64,000 bases of DNA from Arthrobacter sp. CAU 1506 (lineage in GTDB: Bacteria; Actinomycetota; Actinomycetes; Actinomycetales; Micrococcaceae). The first letter of the stretch is position 1. Each line of letters starts with the position of its first letter. The stretch covers positions 168,243 through 232,242 of the forward strand of contig NZ_SUKC01000005.1 of assembly GCF_005047635.1 (NCBI RefSeq). Direction: 5' to 3'. The notes beneath the pieces were generated by a model. The model was given only the letters and a program-made list of their open reading frames with translations, was not told the DNA's origin and did not search any database. Made by a program: the position numbers and the translations under genes. Below, piece by piece: positions 52,765 through 61,292 of the stretch.

Positions 52765-52789
52765 CCGCGGCAGGCAGCCCACCAAACTC

Positions 52790-53800
52790 ATGGATGTACG
52801 CAGGAACAAGGCCGCCCGCCAACTGCGCCTGGCCAGCGACCTGCACCGGGTCTCGCGGCGCTCGTTCCTGATCGCTGCGGCCTTCGGCCTGGGCACCGCC
52901 GCGGATCTGGCGGCCACCCGGTCCATCCAGGAGATGCGCAACGAACCTCAGATCCTCACGCTGGCGGACGAGCACGCCGACCGGCGCTTCCCGCGCTCCA
53001 GTTGGGTGCTGTTCCCGGGATACAAGACCAGCTGGGAGGAAGGGCTGTGGATCCTGAACTCGCTGCGTCCCGGCTTGGCGGAGCGCGGACGGCTGGCGGT
53101 GGCGGGCTACTCGAACCGCGGACTGGATCTGGCTGAACTGACCGAGGTGCTGCAAAAGCACATCCAGGACAACCGGCTGGAGAGGCTCTACTTCTACGGG
53201 CACAGCTTCGGCGGCATGGTGGCGGTGGAGATGACCGCGCGGCTGCGCGCCAAGGGCTTCCCGGTGGAACTGATCCTGATGGATTCGTCCCCGTACAGCC
53301 GGTTCGACGTGCTGGACAAGACCATGTTCGAAGGCGTGGTGTTCCTGTATGAGGCCGGCTACCGGGTCCCGAGCTATCTGCGCGGAGGCTACGAGCTGGG
53401 TGAACGCATTGTGCACAAAAACGAACGCAGCTGGCGGCAAATCGTGGAGCAGACCATGGAGCAGTTGTCCCCGCTGGCTGTCTCCAGCACGCTGATCCAG
53501 TCGCAGTCCTCGTACATTTACCACTTCGACGCGCATCGGTTCAGCCACAGCATCGGCGAGACCAAGATGGTGTGGATGGGAAATCCGGGGGATCAAACGA
53601 TCAACTACACCACCGCCCGGCGCAGCTGGCTGGTGAATTACGAGGCGAACTTCCTGACCAACAACCTGGTCACCGAGGGCGCCCGGCCGGCCCACGCCAG
53701 TCCGCAGTGGAATTCGGCGATCTACGTGCCGATCATCCAGCAGGTCGAGGACACATTCCTCCCGCTGCCGGTAGGCGGCTTCCGGGCGCAGTTCTTCTAG
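52790..53800 (+). CDS. Alpha/beta-hydrolase-like protein with Tat-like N-terminus
   Basis: A 336-residue protein. The N-terminal SRRSFLIAAAFGLG (22-35) fits a twin-arginine signal or membrane anchor. The alpha/beta-hydrolase nucleophile elbow is GHSFGG with S139, after a strand YFYG; LILMDSSPYS follows. A clear catalytic histidine was not located by eye. Probably co-transcribed with pyrE (25-base gap), though no metabolic link is apparent. Family unknown to me. Confidence 0.75.
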   Translation: MDVRRNKAARQLRLASDLHRVSRRSFLIAAAFGLGTAADLAATRSIQEMRNEPQILTLADEHADRRFPRSSWVLFPGYKTSWEEGLWILNSLRPGLAERGRLAVAGYSNRGLDLAELTEVLQKHIQDNRLERLYFYGHSFGGMVAVEMTARLRAKGFPVELILMDSSPYSRFDVLDKTMFEGVVFLYEAGYRVPSYLRGGYELGERIVHKNERSWRQIVEQTMEQLSPLAVSSTLIQSQSSYIYHFDAHRFSHSIGETKMVWMGNPGDQTINYTTARRSWLVNYEANFLTNNLVTEGARPAHASPQWNSAIYVPIIQQVEDTFLPLPVGGFRAQFF

Positions 53801-53902
53801 TTCCGGAGTGGCGGCTGAGGGGAGGGCCGCCGCTTCGGTGAGGCCACCACCGTCGGACTGCCGCCGATCAGGGCGGGCTTCCGCTCAGGACCAGGCCGCC
53901 GC

Positions 53903-54709
53903 CTAGAGGTGCGGAATCAGGTCTGCCACCGAGTCGAAGGATTGGTTCGGCCGGAAGGGGAAGCGGGAGACGTCGTCGGGCTGGGTGATGCCGGTGTAGA
54001 CCAGCACGGTGTGCAGCCCGGCTTCCATGCCCGCGACGATGTCCGTGTCCATCCGGTCGCCGATCATTGCCGTGGTCTCGGAGTGCGCATCGATCTGGTT
54101 CATGGCCGAGCGGAACATCATCGGATTGGGCTTGCCCACGATGTACGGCGTGCGGTTGGTGGCCTTGCTGATCAGCGCCGCGATGGCTCCGGTCGCCGGC
54201 AGCACGCCCTCCGTGGACGGGCCGGTGGCATCCGGATTGGTGGCGATGAAGCGCGAACCGGCCAGGATGAGCCGGATGGCCTTGGTGATGGCTTCGAACG
54301 AGTAGGTCCTCGTTTCGCCCAGCACCACGTACTGCGGGTCCCGGTCGGTCAGGATGAAGCCGGCCTCGTGCAGAGCCGTCGTCAGCCCGGCCTCGCCGAT
54401 CACGTATGCGCGGCCGTGCCCCTCCGACAAGGGAGTCTGGTTGCGAAGGAACTGGGCGGTGGCCAGCGCCGACGTCCAGATGTTCTCCTCGGGCACCTCC
54501 AGTCCGGCCTGATGAAGCCGTGCGGCCATGTCCCGGGGCGTGTAGATGGAGTTGTTGGTCAGCACGAGGAACCGTTTAGAGGTGTCCACCCAGCGCTGGA
54601 TCAGTTCAGCGGCGCCCGGGATAGCGGTGCTCTCATGCACCAGCACGCCGTCCATGTCGGTGAGCCAGCACTCGATGTCGGCGGGCGTGCGGGTCTTCTG
54701 CTGGTGCAT
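53903..54709 (-). CDS. HAD-IIA family phosphatase (NagD-like)
   Basis: A 268-residue HAD hydrolase with the IIA cap. Motif I is DMDGVLVH with D18 and D20. FLVLTNNS is motif II, the cap includes VIGEAGLTTAL, the lysine lies in IVGKPNP, and MIGDRMDTDI is motif IV. Such enzymes dephosphorylate small phosphates (UMP, p-nitrophenyl phosphate, phosphoglycolate-like). AAAGGGAACC precedes ATG 54709. A microsatellite-like tract lies just upstream. Confidence 0.92.
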   Translation of the reverse strand: MHQQKTRTPADIECWLTDMDGVLVHESTAIPGAAELIQRWVDTSKRFLVLTNNSIYTPRDMAARLHQAGLEVPEENIWTSALATAQFLRNQTPLSEGHGRAYVIGEAGLTTALHEAGFILTDRDPQYVVLGETRTYSFEAITKAIRLILAGSRFIATNPDATGPSTEGVLPATGAIAALISKATNRTPYIVGKPNPMMFRSAMNQIDAHSETTAMIGDRMDTDIVAGMEAGLHTVLVYTGITQPDDVSRFPFRPNQSFDSVADLIPHL

Positions 54710-54726
54710 GGTTCCCTTTCGTGCGT

Positions 54727-54773
54727 GGATGCGGATGCGGATGCGGTGGCGTGAGGGGTTGCGGTGGCGTGAG
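54727..54773 (+). repeat. Short tandem repeats in the divergent HAD/TrmH interval
   Basis: Three exact GGATGC units (54727-54744) run into two copies of TGCGGTGGCGTGAG (54742-54755 and 54760-54773, period 18). They occupy the likely promoter/leader region of the HAD gene. Confidence 0.8.
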
Positions 54774-54813
54774 CGGGCGCTTCCGGCCCCAGTCTGTCAC
54801 CTAGGCTTGTGGG

Positions 54814-55551
54814 GTGGAAAAAAACGCAGGTGAAGCCGAGGCCGAACGGCCGCTGACCGACGGCCGGGAACTCGGATCGGGAGTTTCCGGGGCCGACCGC
54901 GACGCTCCCGGAACCGGCGCCGCTGAGGCGAGCATCGGCGTCGGGCCGTGGGAAGGCCCTCTGCCGGAGGGCGACCATTGGGATCCGCAACTGCTGGCCG
55001 ACGGCGACCGCCGCAACGTGACGGATCAGTACCGCTACTGGAAGCACGACGCGATCGTCGCGGACCTGGACTCGCGCCGGCACAATTTTCACGTGGCCAT
55101 CGAGAACTGGCAGCATGACCTGAACATCGGCTCTGTCGTACGCTGTGCCAATGCCTTTCTGGCCAAGGAAGTGCACATCATCGGACGACGGCGGTGGAAC
55201 CGGCGCGGGGCGATGGTCACCGACCGCTACCAACACGTGCGGCACCACCCCACCGTGGAGGACTTCGTGGCCTGGGCGCAGGGCGAGGGGCTGCGGATCA
55301 TCGGGATCGATAACTTCCCCGATTCGGTGCCGTTGGAAACCTATGACCTGCCCGAGAACGCCGTGCTGGTGTTCGGGCAGGAAGGGCCCGGGCTGACGCC
55401 GGAGGTGCACGCAGCCGCCGATGCCACGCTGTCCATTGCGCAGTTTGGCTCCACCCGCTCGATCAACGCCTCCGCCGCCGCGGCCATCGCGATGCACGCG
55501 TGGATCCGCCGCCACGTCTTCGCCCAGCCGGTGGGAACGCCCGGGCCGTAG
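54814..55551 (+). CDS. TrmH/SpoU family RNA methyltransferase
   Basis: A 245-residue SPOUT methyltransferase. The first 50 residues are acidic, Gly-rich and probably disordered. Motif 1 is NIGSVVRCANAF, motif 2 VLVFGQEGPGLTPEV, and motif 3 SIAQFGSTRSINASAAAAIAMH. It methylates a ribose 2'-OH of tRNA or rRNA using SAM; the exact target cannot be told. GTG 54814 is the start that covers the whole open frame; GTG codons further in would trim the leader. Confidence 0.9.
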   Translation: MEKNAGEAEAERPLTDGRELGSGVSGADRDAPGTGAAEASIGVGPWEGPLPEGDHWDPQLLADGDRRNVTDQYRYWKHDAIVADLDSRRHNFHVAIENWQHDLNIGSVVRCANAFLAKEVHIIGRRRWNRRGAMVTDRYQHVRHHPTVEDFVAWAQGEGLRIIGIDNFPDSVPLETYDLPENAVLVFGQEGPGLTPEVHAAADATLSIAQFGSTRSINASAAAAIAMHAWIRRHVFAQPVGTPGP

Positions 55552-55581
55552 GGTGGGGCGGGGCCGGCGCGACCGCCGCGG

Positions 55582-56640
55582 TCAGCCGAGCAGTTCCAGC
55601 AGGGTTCCCGCGCCGACTGCCCGGGCGCCGAGCGACTCGATTCGTTCGCGCAGCTCGCGGTCCGACGTCACCACGGTCACCGACGCCTCGGAGTCGGCGC
55701 CGAACACCTTCTCCACCTGGGCCACAAGTTCGTCGTCGCCCGACCCGGCTGCGTGCGCCACCTCCAGTTGCACGCCGCGGCGGTGCGCTGCCGACGTATG
55801 GCCGGCCCCGCCGTCGTCCTCTGGCACCGGACGCGAGGTGCCGCCATTGGGGGCGGGCGCGTCTTCGCCGTCGTCCTCCGGCACCGGACCCACGGTGCCG
55901 TCGCCTCGGGCAGGTACCGCCCCGCCGTCGTGCTTATAGGGCCCTTCCGCGGCGGCTTCCTTCGCGGCACCCTCCAGCACGACGACGGTGCGCGGCCAGA
56001 CAGTGCCGGCCGGCACCGCCAGGAGGTCGGCCGGGAGCCCCGGCTCCAGCGCAGTGCGGAGCGCGGCCAGCAGCCGGCGGGTGGCACCGGCGCGGTCCTT
56101 CCACCAGCCGTCCGGCCGGGAGCCCACCACGTTCGCCGCGTCGACGAGCAGCAACGGCGGGTGTTCCAGCAAGGTGCGCAGCCGGGGCCAGGCGTCCCCG
56201 AAGTGTGGGTGCAGCGGCAGTTCATCGACCTCATGCAGCGGCACCCAAGCGAGGGCAAGGCTCTCGGCGTCGGTAATGGCCGGTTCGAACGGCCGCACGG
56301 TTCTGGCCGCGGCGGTGGTGTAGGTCCAAAAGCCCAGATCCAGCACCGACGTGAACAGCGGCGCCAGTGCGTCGATCGGGACGTCGGCCTCTTCGTTCGC
56401 CTCGCGCAGGGCGGCATCGACTGCCAGTTCGTCCTGGTGGCGTGCGCCGCCCGGGATTCCCCACGTGCCGCCGTAGTGGCTCCACTGCGCCCGGTGCTGG
56501 AGCAGGATGCCGCGCTCGCGGTCCACCGCCAGCAGCCCTGCCGAGCCGAAGCGGCCCCACATCCGGGTACCGTCCGGTCCTTCCACCCAGGCGTCGCCGG
56601 GATCGCGCGGACCGTGGAACGGCGGCGGGAATTCAGTCAT
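55582..56640 (-). CDS. NUDIX hydrolase fused to an NYN/PIN-like domain
   Basis: A 352-residue protein. The NUDIX domain occupies about 1-150, with the Nudix box from G65 (GARHQDE... REANEE) complete. A second domain starts at LLLVDAANVVGSRPDGWWKD (about 163) and resumes at VTVVTSDRELRERIESLGAR (about 321), the N- and C-terminal strands of an NYN/PIN-type nuclease fold. Between them residues 224-288 are Asp/Gly/Pro-rich with two copies of PVPEDDG. ATG 56640 is chosen. The pairing suggests nucleotide housekeeping plus RNA cleavage, but neither substrate is known. Confidence 0.85.
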   Translation of the reverse strand: MTEFPPPFHGPRDPGDAWVEGPDGTRMWGRFGSAGLLAVDRERGILLQHRAQWSHYGGTWGIPGGARHQDELAVDAALREANEEADVPIDALAPLFTSVLDLGFWTYTTAAARTVRPFEPAITDAESLALAWVPLHEVDELPLHPHFGDAWPRLRTLLEHPPLLLVDAANVVGSRPDGWWKDRAGATRRLLAALRTALEPGLPADLLAVPAGTVWPRTVVVLEGAAKEAAAEGPYKHDGGAVPARGDGTVGPVPEDDGEDAPAPNGGTSRPVPEDDGGAGHTSAAHRRGVQLEVAHAAGSGDDELVAQVEKVFGADSEASVTVVTSDRELRERIESLGARAVGAGTLLELLG

Positions 56641-56888
56641 GGTCCCAGCTTGCCACGGCGGTCCGCGCCACGGGGGAGCGGGGCAGCGGATGTAACCCGG
56701 CTTCACAGACACCGGCCCGGATCCTGCCGGTGGCGGCAGCCTTGAGGCCTCGGATCAGTGACAGCGGCGGCCTTGGGGCGTGTCGAAGCTGTGCGCCGAG
56801 GGACTCGAAGCCGCTCCCCGGACGGGAATCGATAGGATGGGGCCAGAGGCAACGCCTTCGAATCCGTATCGCTAGCCAAGGAGTCAGC

Positions 56889-57911
56889 ATGCCCGTTGCA
56901 ACCCCTGAGATCTATGCCGACATGATTGACCGCGCCAAAGCAGGCGGCTTCGCCTACCCGGCGATCAACGTCACTTCCTCGCAGACCCTTAATGCAGCGC
57001 TGCAGGGCTTTGCCGACGCCGGCTCCGACGGCATCATCCAGGTTTCCACCGGCGGCGCCGCGTACTGGTCCGGCTCCGGGGTCAAGGACATGGTGGCCGG
57101 TTCGCTGGGCTTCGCCGCGTTCGCCCGCGAGGTGGCCAAGAAGTACCCGGTCAACGTGGCGCTGCACACCGACCACTGCCCGAAGGACAAGCTGGACAGT
57201 TTTGTGCTGCCGCTGCTGGCGGAGTCCGAGGCTGCCGTGAAGCGCGGTGAAGACCCGATCTTCCAGTCGCACATGTGGGACGGTTCAGCCGAGACGCTGG
57301 AAGAGAACCTGAAGGTGGCCGAGGACCTGCTGGCCCGCACCGCCGCAGCCAAGATCATCCTGGAAGTGGAAATCGGCACGGTCGGCGGCGAGGAAGACGG
57401 CGTCGAAAACGAGATCAACGAGAAGCTCTACACCACTGTGGACGACGGGCTGAAGACCATCGAGGCGCTGGGCGCAGGCGAGAAGGGCCGCTACATCACC
57501 GCGCTGACCTTCGGCAACGTGCACGGCGTCTACAAGCCCGGCGGCGTGAAGCTGCGCCCCGAACTGCTCAAGCAGATCCAGTCCGAGGTCGGCGCGAAGA
57601 TCGGCAAATCCAACCCGTTCGACCTGGTCTTCCATGGCGGATCCGGCTCGTCCGAGCAGGAGATCGCCGACGCCGTGTCCTACGGCGTGATCAAGATGAA
57701 CGTGGACACGGACACCCAGTACGCCTTCACCCGCCCGGTGGCCGGCCACATGTTCGCCAATTACGACGGCGTTCTGAAGGTCGACGGCGAGGTAGGCAAC
57801 AAGAAGGCCTACGACCCGCGTGTTTGGGGTGCGGCCGCCGAGAAGTCCATGGCTGCCCGTGTGGTGGAAGCGGCCCAACGCCTTGGCTCTGCCGGAAAGT
57901 CGGTGAGGTAG
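56889..57911 (+). CDS. fbaA: Class II fructose-bisphosphate aldolase
   Basis: A 340-residue zinc-dependent aldolase, cleaving fructose-1,6-bisphosphate to GAP and DHAP in glycolysis. The motif ALHTDHCPKD gives catalytic D95 and zinc ligand H96. EVEIGTVGGEEDG, FGNVHGVYKPG and VFHGGSGSS supply further metal and phosphate contacts. ATG 56889 follows AAGGAG. DUF3151 starts on the base after its stop codon, as in many actinobacteria. Confidence 0.97.
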   Translation: MPVATPEIYADMIDRAKAGGFAYPAINVTSSQTLNAALQGFADAGSDGIIQVSTGGAAYWSGSGVKDMVAGSLGFAAFAREVAKKYPVNVALHTDHCPKDKLDSFVLPLLAESEAAVKRGEDPIFQSHMWDGSAETLEENLKVAEDLLARTAAAKIILEVEIGTVGGEEDGVENEINEKLYTTVDDGLKTIEALGAGEKGRYITALTFGNVHGVYKPGGVKLRPELLKQIQSEVGAKIGKSNPFDLVFHGGSGSSEQEIADAVSYGVIKMNVDTDTQYAFTRPVAGHMFANYDGVLKVDGEVGNKKAYDPRVWGAAAEKSMAARVVEAAQRLGSAGKSVR

Positions 57912-58334
57912 ATGACTGAGCCCTTCCGCACCAACCTGCTGGGCCCCGAGCCGACTTACCTGCCGGAAGAGACCGACGTCCTCGCACGCCTGGATGCCGG
58001 CGACGAAGCAGTGGACCTGGCCGCGAAGTTCCCGTCTTCCTCGCTGGTGTGGGCGATTCTGGCCGATGAAGCCTATGCCGAGGGCCGGACGGTCGAGTCC
58101 TACGCCTTCGCCCGGGTGGGCTACCACCGCGGCCTGGACTCGCTGCGCCGGGCCGGCTGGCGCGGTGCAGGTCCGATCCCGTGGGAGCACGAACCGAACC
58201 GCGGCTTCCTGCGGGCCCTCTATGCCTTGGGCCGGGCCGCCGGTGCCATCGGCGAGGCCGAAGAAGTGGACCGGATCGGCAAATTCCTGACCGATTCCGA
58301 CCCGAAAGCCAAGGCGGCCATCGAAGGCGCCTGA
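57912..58334 (+). CDS. DUF3151 family protein
   Basis: A 140-residue protein of the DUF3151 family, found mainly in actinobacteria and often next to fba. It begins FRTNLLGPEPTYLPEE and carries the conserved FARVGYHRGLDSLRRAGWRG core. No catalytic motif is evident and the function is unknown. It is directly abutted to fbaA, so they share a transcript that ends at a 21-bp hairpin. Confidence 0.92.
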   Translation: MTEPFRTNLLGPEPTYLPEETDVLARLDAGDEAVDLAAKFPSSSLVWAILADEAYAEGRTVESYAFARVGYHRGLDSLRRAGWRGAGPIPWEHEPNRGFLRALYALGRAAGAIGEAEEVDRIGKFLTDSDPKAKAAIEGA

Positions 58335-58345
58335 CGTTTCAATCG

Positions 58346-58398
58346 ACTGGTGAGAAAACGGGAGCTAGCCCTTCGGCAGCTCCCGTTTTCTCACCAGT
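58346..58398. terminator. Strong terminator with a 21-bp perfect stem
   Basis: 58346-58366 (beginning ACTGGTGAGAAAACGGG) pairs exactly with 58378-58398 (ending TTCTCACCAGT). An 11-base apex contains its own GCC/GGC closing of a CTTC loop. It ends the fbaA-DUF3151 transcript, and the internal T-run gives a typical release site. Confidence 0.85.
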
Positions 58399-58561
58399 GG
58401 ATTCTCCGGCCCGCTGGCAGCGTCAGCGGCCACAGCACGCAGTGAATCGGCACGCAAAGACCCGTATCTGGTTCCGTCTGGCCCTTTCGCAGCGATGCGT
58501 TGTTCGGTAATGATGGCGAGATGAAGCCAGTAGCCGCCGCAGCATTGGATCAGGCCGAAGC

Positions 58562-59248
58562 GTGAGCAGATCCGAGACCGTCGAGCAGTATCTCCGCCGT
58601 CTCGGGTCGAATGATCCGACGCCCGGTGCGGGCGCCGTCGGGGCGATCCATGCAGCACAGGCCGCAGCGCTGATCGGGATGGTCGCAAACTTCTCCAAGC
58701 CGGCGGAAGGGAGTGGGCCGTCCGCTGCAAACGGCCAACACGGTTCGGGATCCGCGGCCAGCCAGGGCGGTTCCGGGACATCGGGAAGGGACTTCGAAGG
58801 CATTCTGTCCGAAGCGGACGAGCTGACGCGGACCGCACTTCAAGCCGCGGAATCCGACGAGGAGAAGTTCGGGCGGGTAGTCGATTGCTACAAGCTGCCG
58901 TCCGGATCCGACGAGGAGCGGGCCAAGCGCACTGCGGCGATCCGCGAGGCGCTCGTCGAAGCGACGCTTCCGGCGAGGGCACAGCTGGACTTGGCCACCG
59001 CCGTCGTCCGTTTGGGCGAAGAGCTGCTGGATGTCTGCAAAGCGGACCTGCTCAGCGACATCGCCGTGGCGGCCGAGGCGGCCCGCGCCGCCGCGGCCAC
59101 CGCGCGCATCACCGTGGAGGCCAACTTGGCGCCGATCCCGGAAGATTCGCTGCAGGAATCATTGCGGGAACATACGCAGAAGGCGGACGGCGTGGTGCGC
59201 CGGGCAGAGGAGCTGTCCGCACTCGTACGGCAGCGCGTGCTCAAGTAG
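58562..59248 (+). CDS. Cyclodeaminase/cyclohydrolase family protein (FTCD C-terminal-like)
   Basis: A 228-residue helical protein of the formiminotransferase-cyclodeaminase C-terminal family. PTPGAGAVGAIHAAQAAALIGMVANF (20-45) is the conserved N-terminal glycine-rich helix start, and AKRTAAIREALVEAT and SDIAVAAEAARAAAATARITVEAN are the later conserved helices. Stand-alone members are linked to folate interconversion. Residues about 48-78 form a Gly/Ser/Ala-rich insertion. GTG 58562 is the start. It is convergent with the VOC gene. Confidence 0.85.
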   Translation: MSRSETVEQYLRRLGSNDPTPGAGAVGAIHAAQAAALIGMVANFSKPAEGSGPSAANGQHGSGSAASQGGSGTSGRDFEGILSEADELTRTALQAAESDEEKFGRVVDCYKLPSGSDEERAKRTAAIREALVEATLPARAQLDLATAVVRLGEELLDVCKADLLSDIAVAAEAARAAAATARITVEANLAPIPEDSLQESLREHTQKADGVVRRAEELSALVRQRVLK

Positions 59249-59291
59249 CCGCGGCGCGAGCCCGTCGCCCCGCCGCGGTTACGCCCGGCTA

Positions 59292-59681
59292 TCAGTCCTT
59301 CGTGCTGGCGATCTGGATCAGGTTGCCGCAGGTGTCGTCGAGAACGGCGGTGATGACCGGTCCCATGTCGGCGGGCTCCTGGATGAATTCCACACCCAGC
59401 CCGACCAGCCGCTCGTACTCGGCGTACACATCCTTGACGCCAAAGCTGTTGAACGGGATGCCGTCGGCCACCAGGGCATCCTTGAACGGCTTCACTGCCG
59501 GGTGTCCGGACGGTTCCAGCAGCAGCTCCACGCCGTCGGGAGCCTCCGGCGATACCACCGTCAGCCAGCGGTCCGCGCCGAGCGGCACGTCATTCTTCAA
59601 CTGGAAGCCCAGCTTGGTGGTGTAAAACTCGAGCGCCTTCTGTTGGTCGTCGACGAAGATGCTGGCGGTCGTGATAATCAT
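59292..59681 (-). CDS. VOC (glyoxalase/bleomycin-resistance) family protein
   Basis: A 129-residue protein with two beta-alpha-beta-beta-beta modules typical of VOC proteins: ASIFVDDQQKALEFYTTKLGF and YAEYERLVGLGVEFIQEP. Likely metal ligands are the Glu in VELLLEPSGH and residues near the C-terminus. ATG 59681 overlaps the stop of the ArsR gene and is preceded by AAGGAGG. The two-gene ArsR-VOC arrangement is common for small stress or detoxification units. Confidence 0.88.
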   Translation of the reverse strand: MIITTASIFVDDQQKALEFYTTKLGFQLKNDVPLGADRWLTVVSPEAPDGVELLLEPSGHPAVKPFKDALVADGIPFNSFGVKDVYAEYERLVGLGVEFIQEPADMGPVITAVLDDTCGNLIQIASTKD

Positions 59682-59977
59682 GGTTCCTCCTTGATGGTGG
59701 TGGACTGGGGGAAACACGTGAGCCATTCCCGTGCGGCGGACAGCGGCGCAGGGTCAAGATGGTGCACGGTGGTGCGCCCCCGGCTGCTGGCAGTCACCAG
59801 GCCGGCCTCGCGCAGGATTGCCAGATGCTTGGTGACAGCTTGGCGGGATATTTCCAGATGGTGCTTGTTGATCAGGCCCACGGTCAGTTGAAACAGCGTC
59901 TGGTCGTTGTGTGCGGCCAGCTCCTCCAACAGGATCCGCCTTGTCGGATGACCGAGGGCCTGGAAAACTGCGTCCAT
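59678..59977 (-). CDS. ArsR family transcriptional regulator
   Basis: A 99-residue winged-helix protein (ALGHPTRRILLEELAAHNDQTLFQLT, then the recognition region ISRQAVTKHLAILREAGLV). No metal-binding cysteines are present, so it belongs to the non-metal-sensing branch (as with SdpR-type regulators). ATG 59977 gives the normal family start. It probably regulates itself and the coupled VOC gene. Confidence 0.9.
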   Translation of the reverse strand: MDAVFQALGHPTRRILLEELAAHNDQTLFQLTVGLINKHHLEISRQAVTKHLAILREAGLVTASSRGRTTVHHLDPAPLSAAREWLTCFPQSTTIKEEP

Positions 59978-60131
59978 CGCTCCACAATACGCAACCAAAA
60001 GGTTGCCAGTCCAGCGGTGCCATGCGGTCTCGCAAACCCGGGCGGCGATTCGGCCAGTGCCGTTGCCCGAAACCCAGTCGGCTTTGCGTCCGAACCTTTC
60101 CACACAACGCCCGGAAAGGGATGATGCAGGT

Positions 60132-60560
60132 ATGGGTGCGAACACGGCGTTCACTGTCACCGAGCAGGTCTACGTGCCGCCAGCGCGGGCGTGGGCTCTG
60201 TTGACCGACTGGGCGGCCGCGCCGGCATGGATGCCGGATGTGAGTGAGATGCACGCCGAGGGCCCCTTGGCCGTGGGCCAAACCATCGACTTCCACTCCC
60301 AGGGACACGACCGGAGCTGCACGGTGAGCCAGCTCGACGTCGGCCGGAGCATCACCATCGCGTCGTCGCAGGGGGACGTGCAGGCGTATTACCGCTACGA
60401 GTTGGACGGCGACGGCGGCGCCACCCGCCTAACGCTCACCGCCGACGTCGTCATCAGTGAGGAATTGGCCGGAATGGCAGACCAGATCCGAACGGCGATG
60501 GCCGAGGCGGACTCCGGCCAACTGGCCGGCTTCAAACGTTTCGCGGAGGCCGCGCCCTGA
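60132..60560 (+). CDS. SRPBCC (START-like/polyketide-cyclase-like) family protein
   Basis: A 142-residue protein of the SRPBCC superfamily: FTVTEQVYVPPARAWALLTDW at the N-terminus, MPDVSEMHAEGPLAVGQTIDF, and a long C-terminal helix. These bind hydrophobic ligands in a deep pocket. Divergent from the ArsR-VOC pair across about 155 bases; ArsR-linked SRPBCC genes are frequent, so they may share regulation. ATG 60132. Confidence 0.85.
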   Translation: MGANTAFTVTEQVYVPPARAWALLTDWAAAPAWMPDVSEMHAEGPLAVGQTIDFHSQGHDRSCTVSQLDVGRSITIASSQGDVQAYYRYELDGDGGATRLTLTADVVISEELAGMADQIRTAMAEADSGQLAGFKRFAEAAP

Positions 60561-60627
60561 TCGCGCGCTGCCGTCCACCCCGTCGCAAGCTCAGTAGAAT
60601 CGACTGCTGGGACCGCTTGAAAGGACT

Positions 60628-61257
60628 GTGTTGGCCAAGCTCTACTTCCGCTACGGGGCGATGAACTCCGGCAAATCAACCGGGCTGCTCCAGGTTGCGT
60701 TCAATTATGAGGAGCGCGGGCAGCGCGTGCTGCTGGCCAAGCCGAACCTGGACACCAAGGGGGACAGCAAGATCGTCTCCCGGCTGGGCATGGCCAGGGA
60801 CGTGGACTTCATGATCCGGCCGGGCGAATCGGTGCGTGAACACTTCGGCCGGGTGGCCGCCGGCGAAGATCCGGATGCCCTGCTGGAACGGGTTGACGTC
60901 CAGCCGGTGGCGTGCCTGCTGGTGGACGAGGCCCAATTCCTGGAGCCGGCGCAGATCGATGACCTGTTCCGCATCGCGGTGATGGACAACGTTCCGGTGC
61001 TGGCGTACGGCATCCGGACCGACTTCCGCACCCAGGCTTTCCCGGGCGCGCGCCGTCTGCTGGAAATCGCGCACACGCTGGAGGAGTTGAAGACCATCTG
61101 CCGCTGCGGCCGGAAGGCCGTGTTCAACACGCGTCGGGTGAACGGGGAGATTGTTTTCGACGGCGAGCAGGTCGCCATCGACGGCGAGGACGTTTGGTAC
61201 GAGTCGCTCTGCGGGACCTGCTACTTGAAGGCCTCCGGCGGCAAACTCGAAGTCTAA
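60628..61257 (+). CDS. tdk: Thymidine kinase
   Basis: A 209-residue type II thymidine kinase for pyrimidine salvage. P-loop GAMNSGKST at residues 10-18, LLVDEAQFL for the Mg/Asp motif, and the lasso zinc site CRCG near residue 154 and CGTC near 197. The substrate segment is YGIRTDF. Start GTG 60628, with TTG 60631 as an alternative; GAAAGGA precedes. Confidence 0.95.
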   Translation: MLAKLYFRYGAMNSGKSTGLLQVAFNYEERGQRVLLAKPNLDTKGDSKIVSRLGMARDVDFMIRPGESVREHFGRVAAGEDPDALLERVDVQPVACLLVDEAQFLEPAQIDDLFRIAVMDNVPVLAYGIRTDFRTQAFPGARRLLEIAHTLEELKTICRCGRKAVFNTRRVNGEIVFDGEQVAIDGEDVWYESLCGTCYLKASGGKLEV

Positions 61258-61292
61258 GGCCCCGGGAGCGGCCAGTCGCGAACGCTGCGGCG

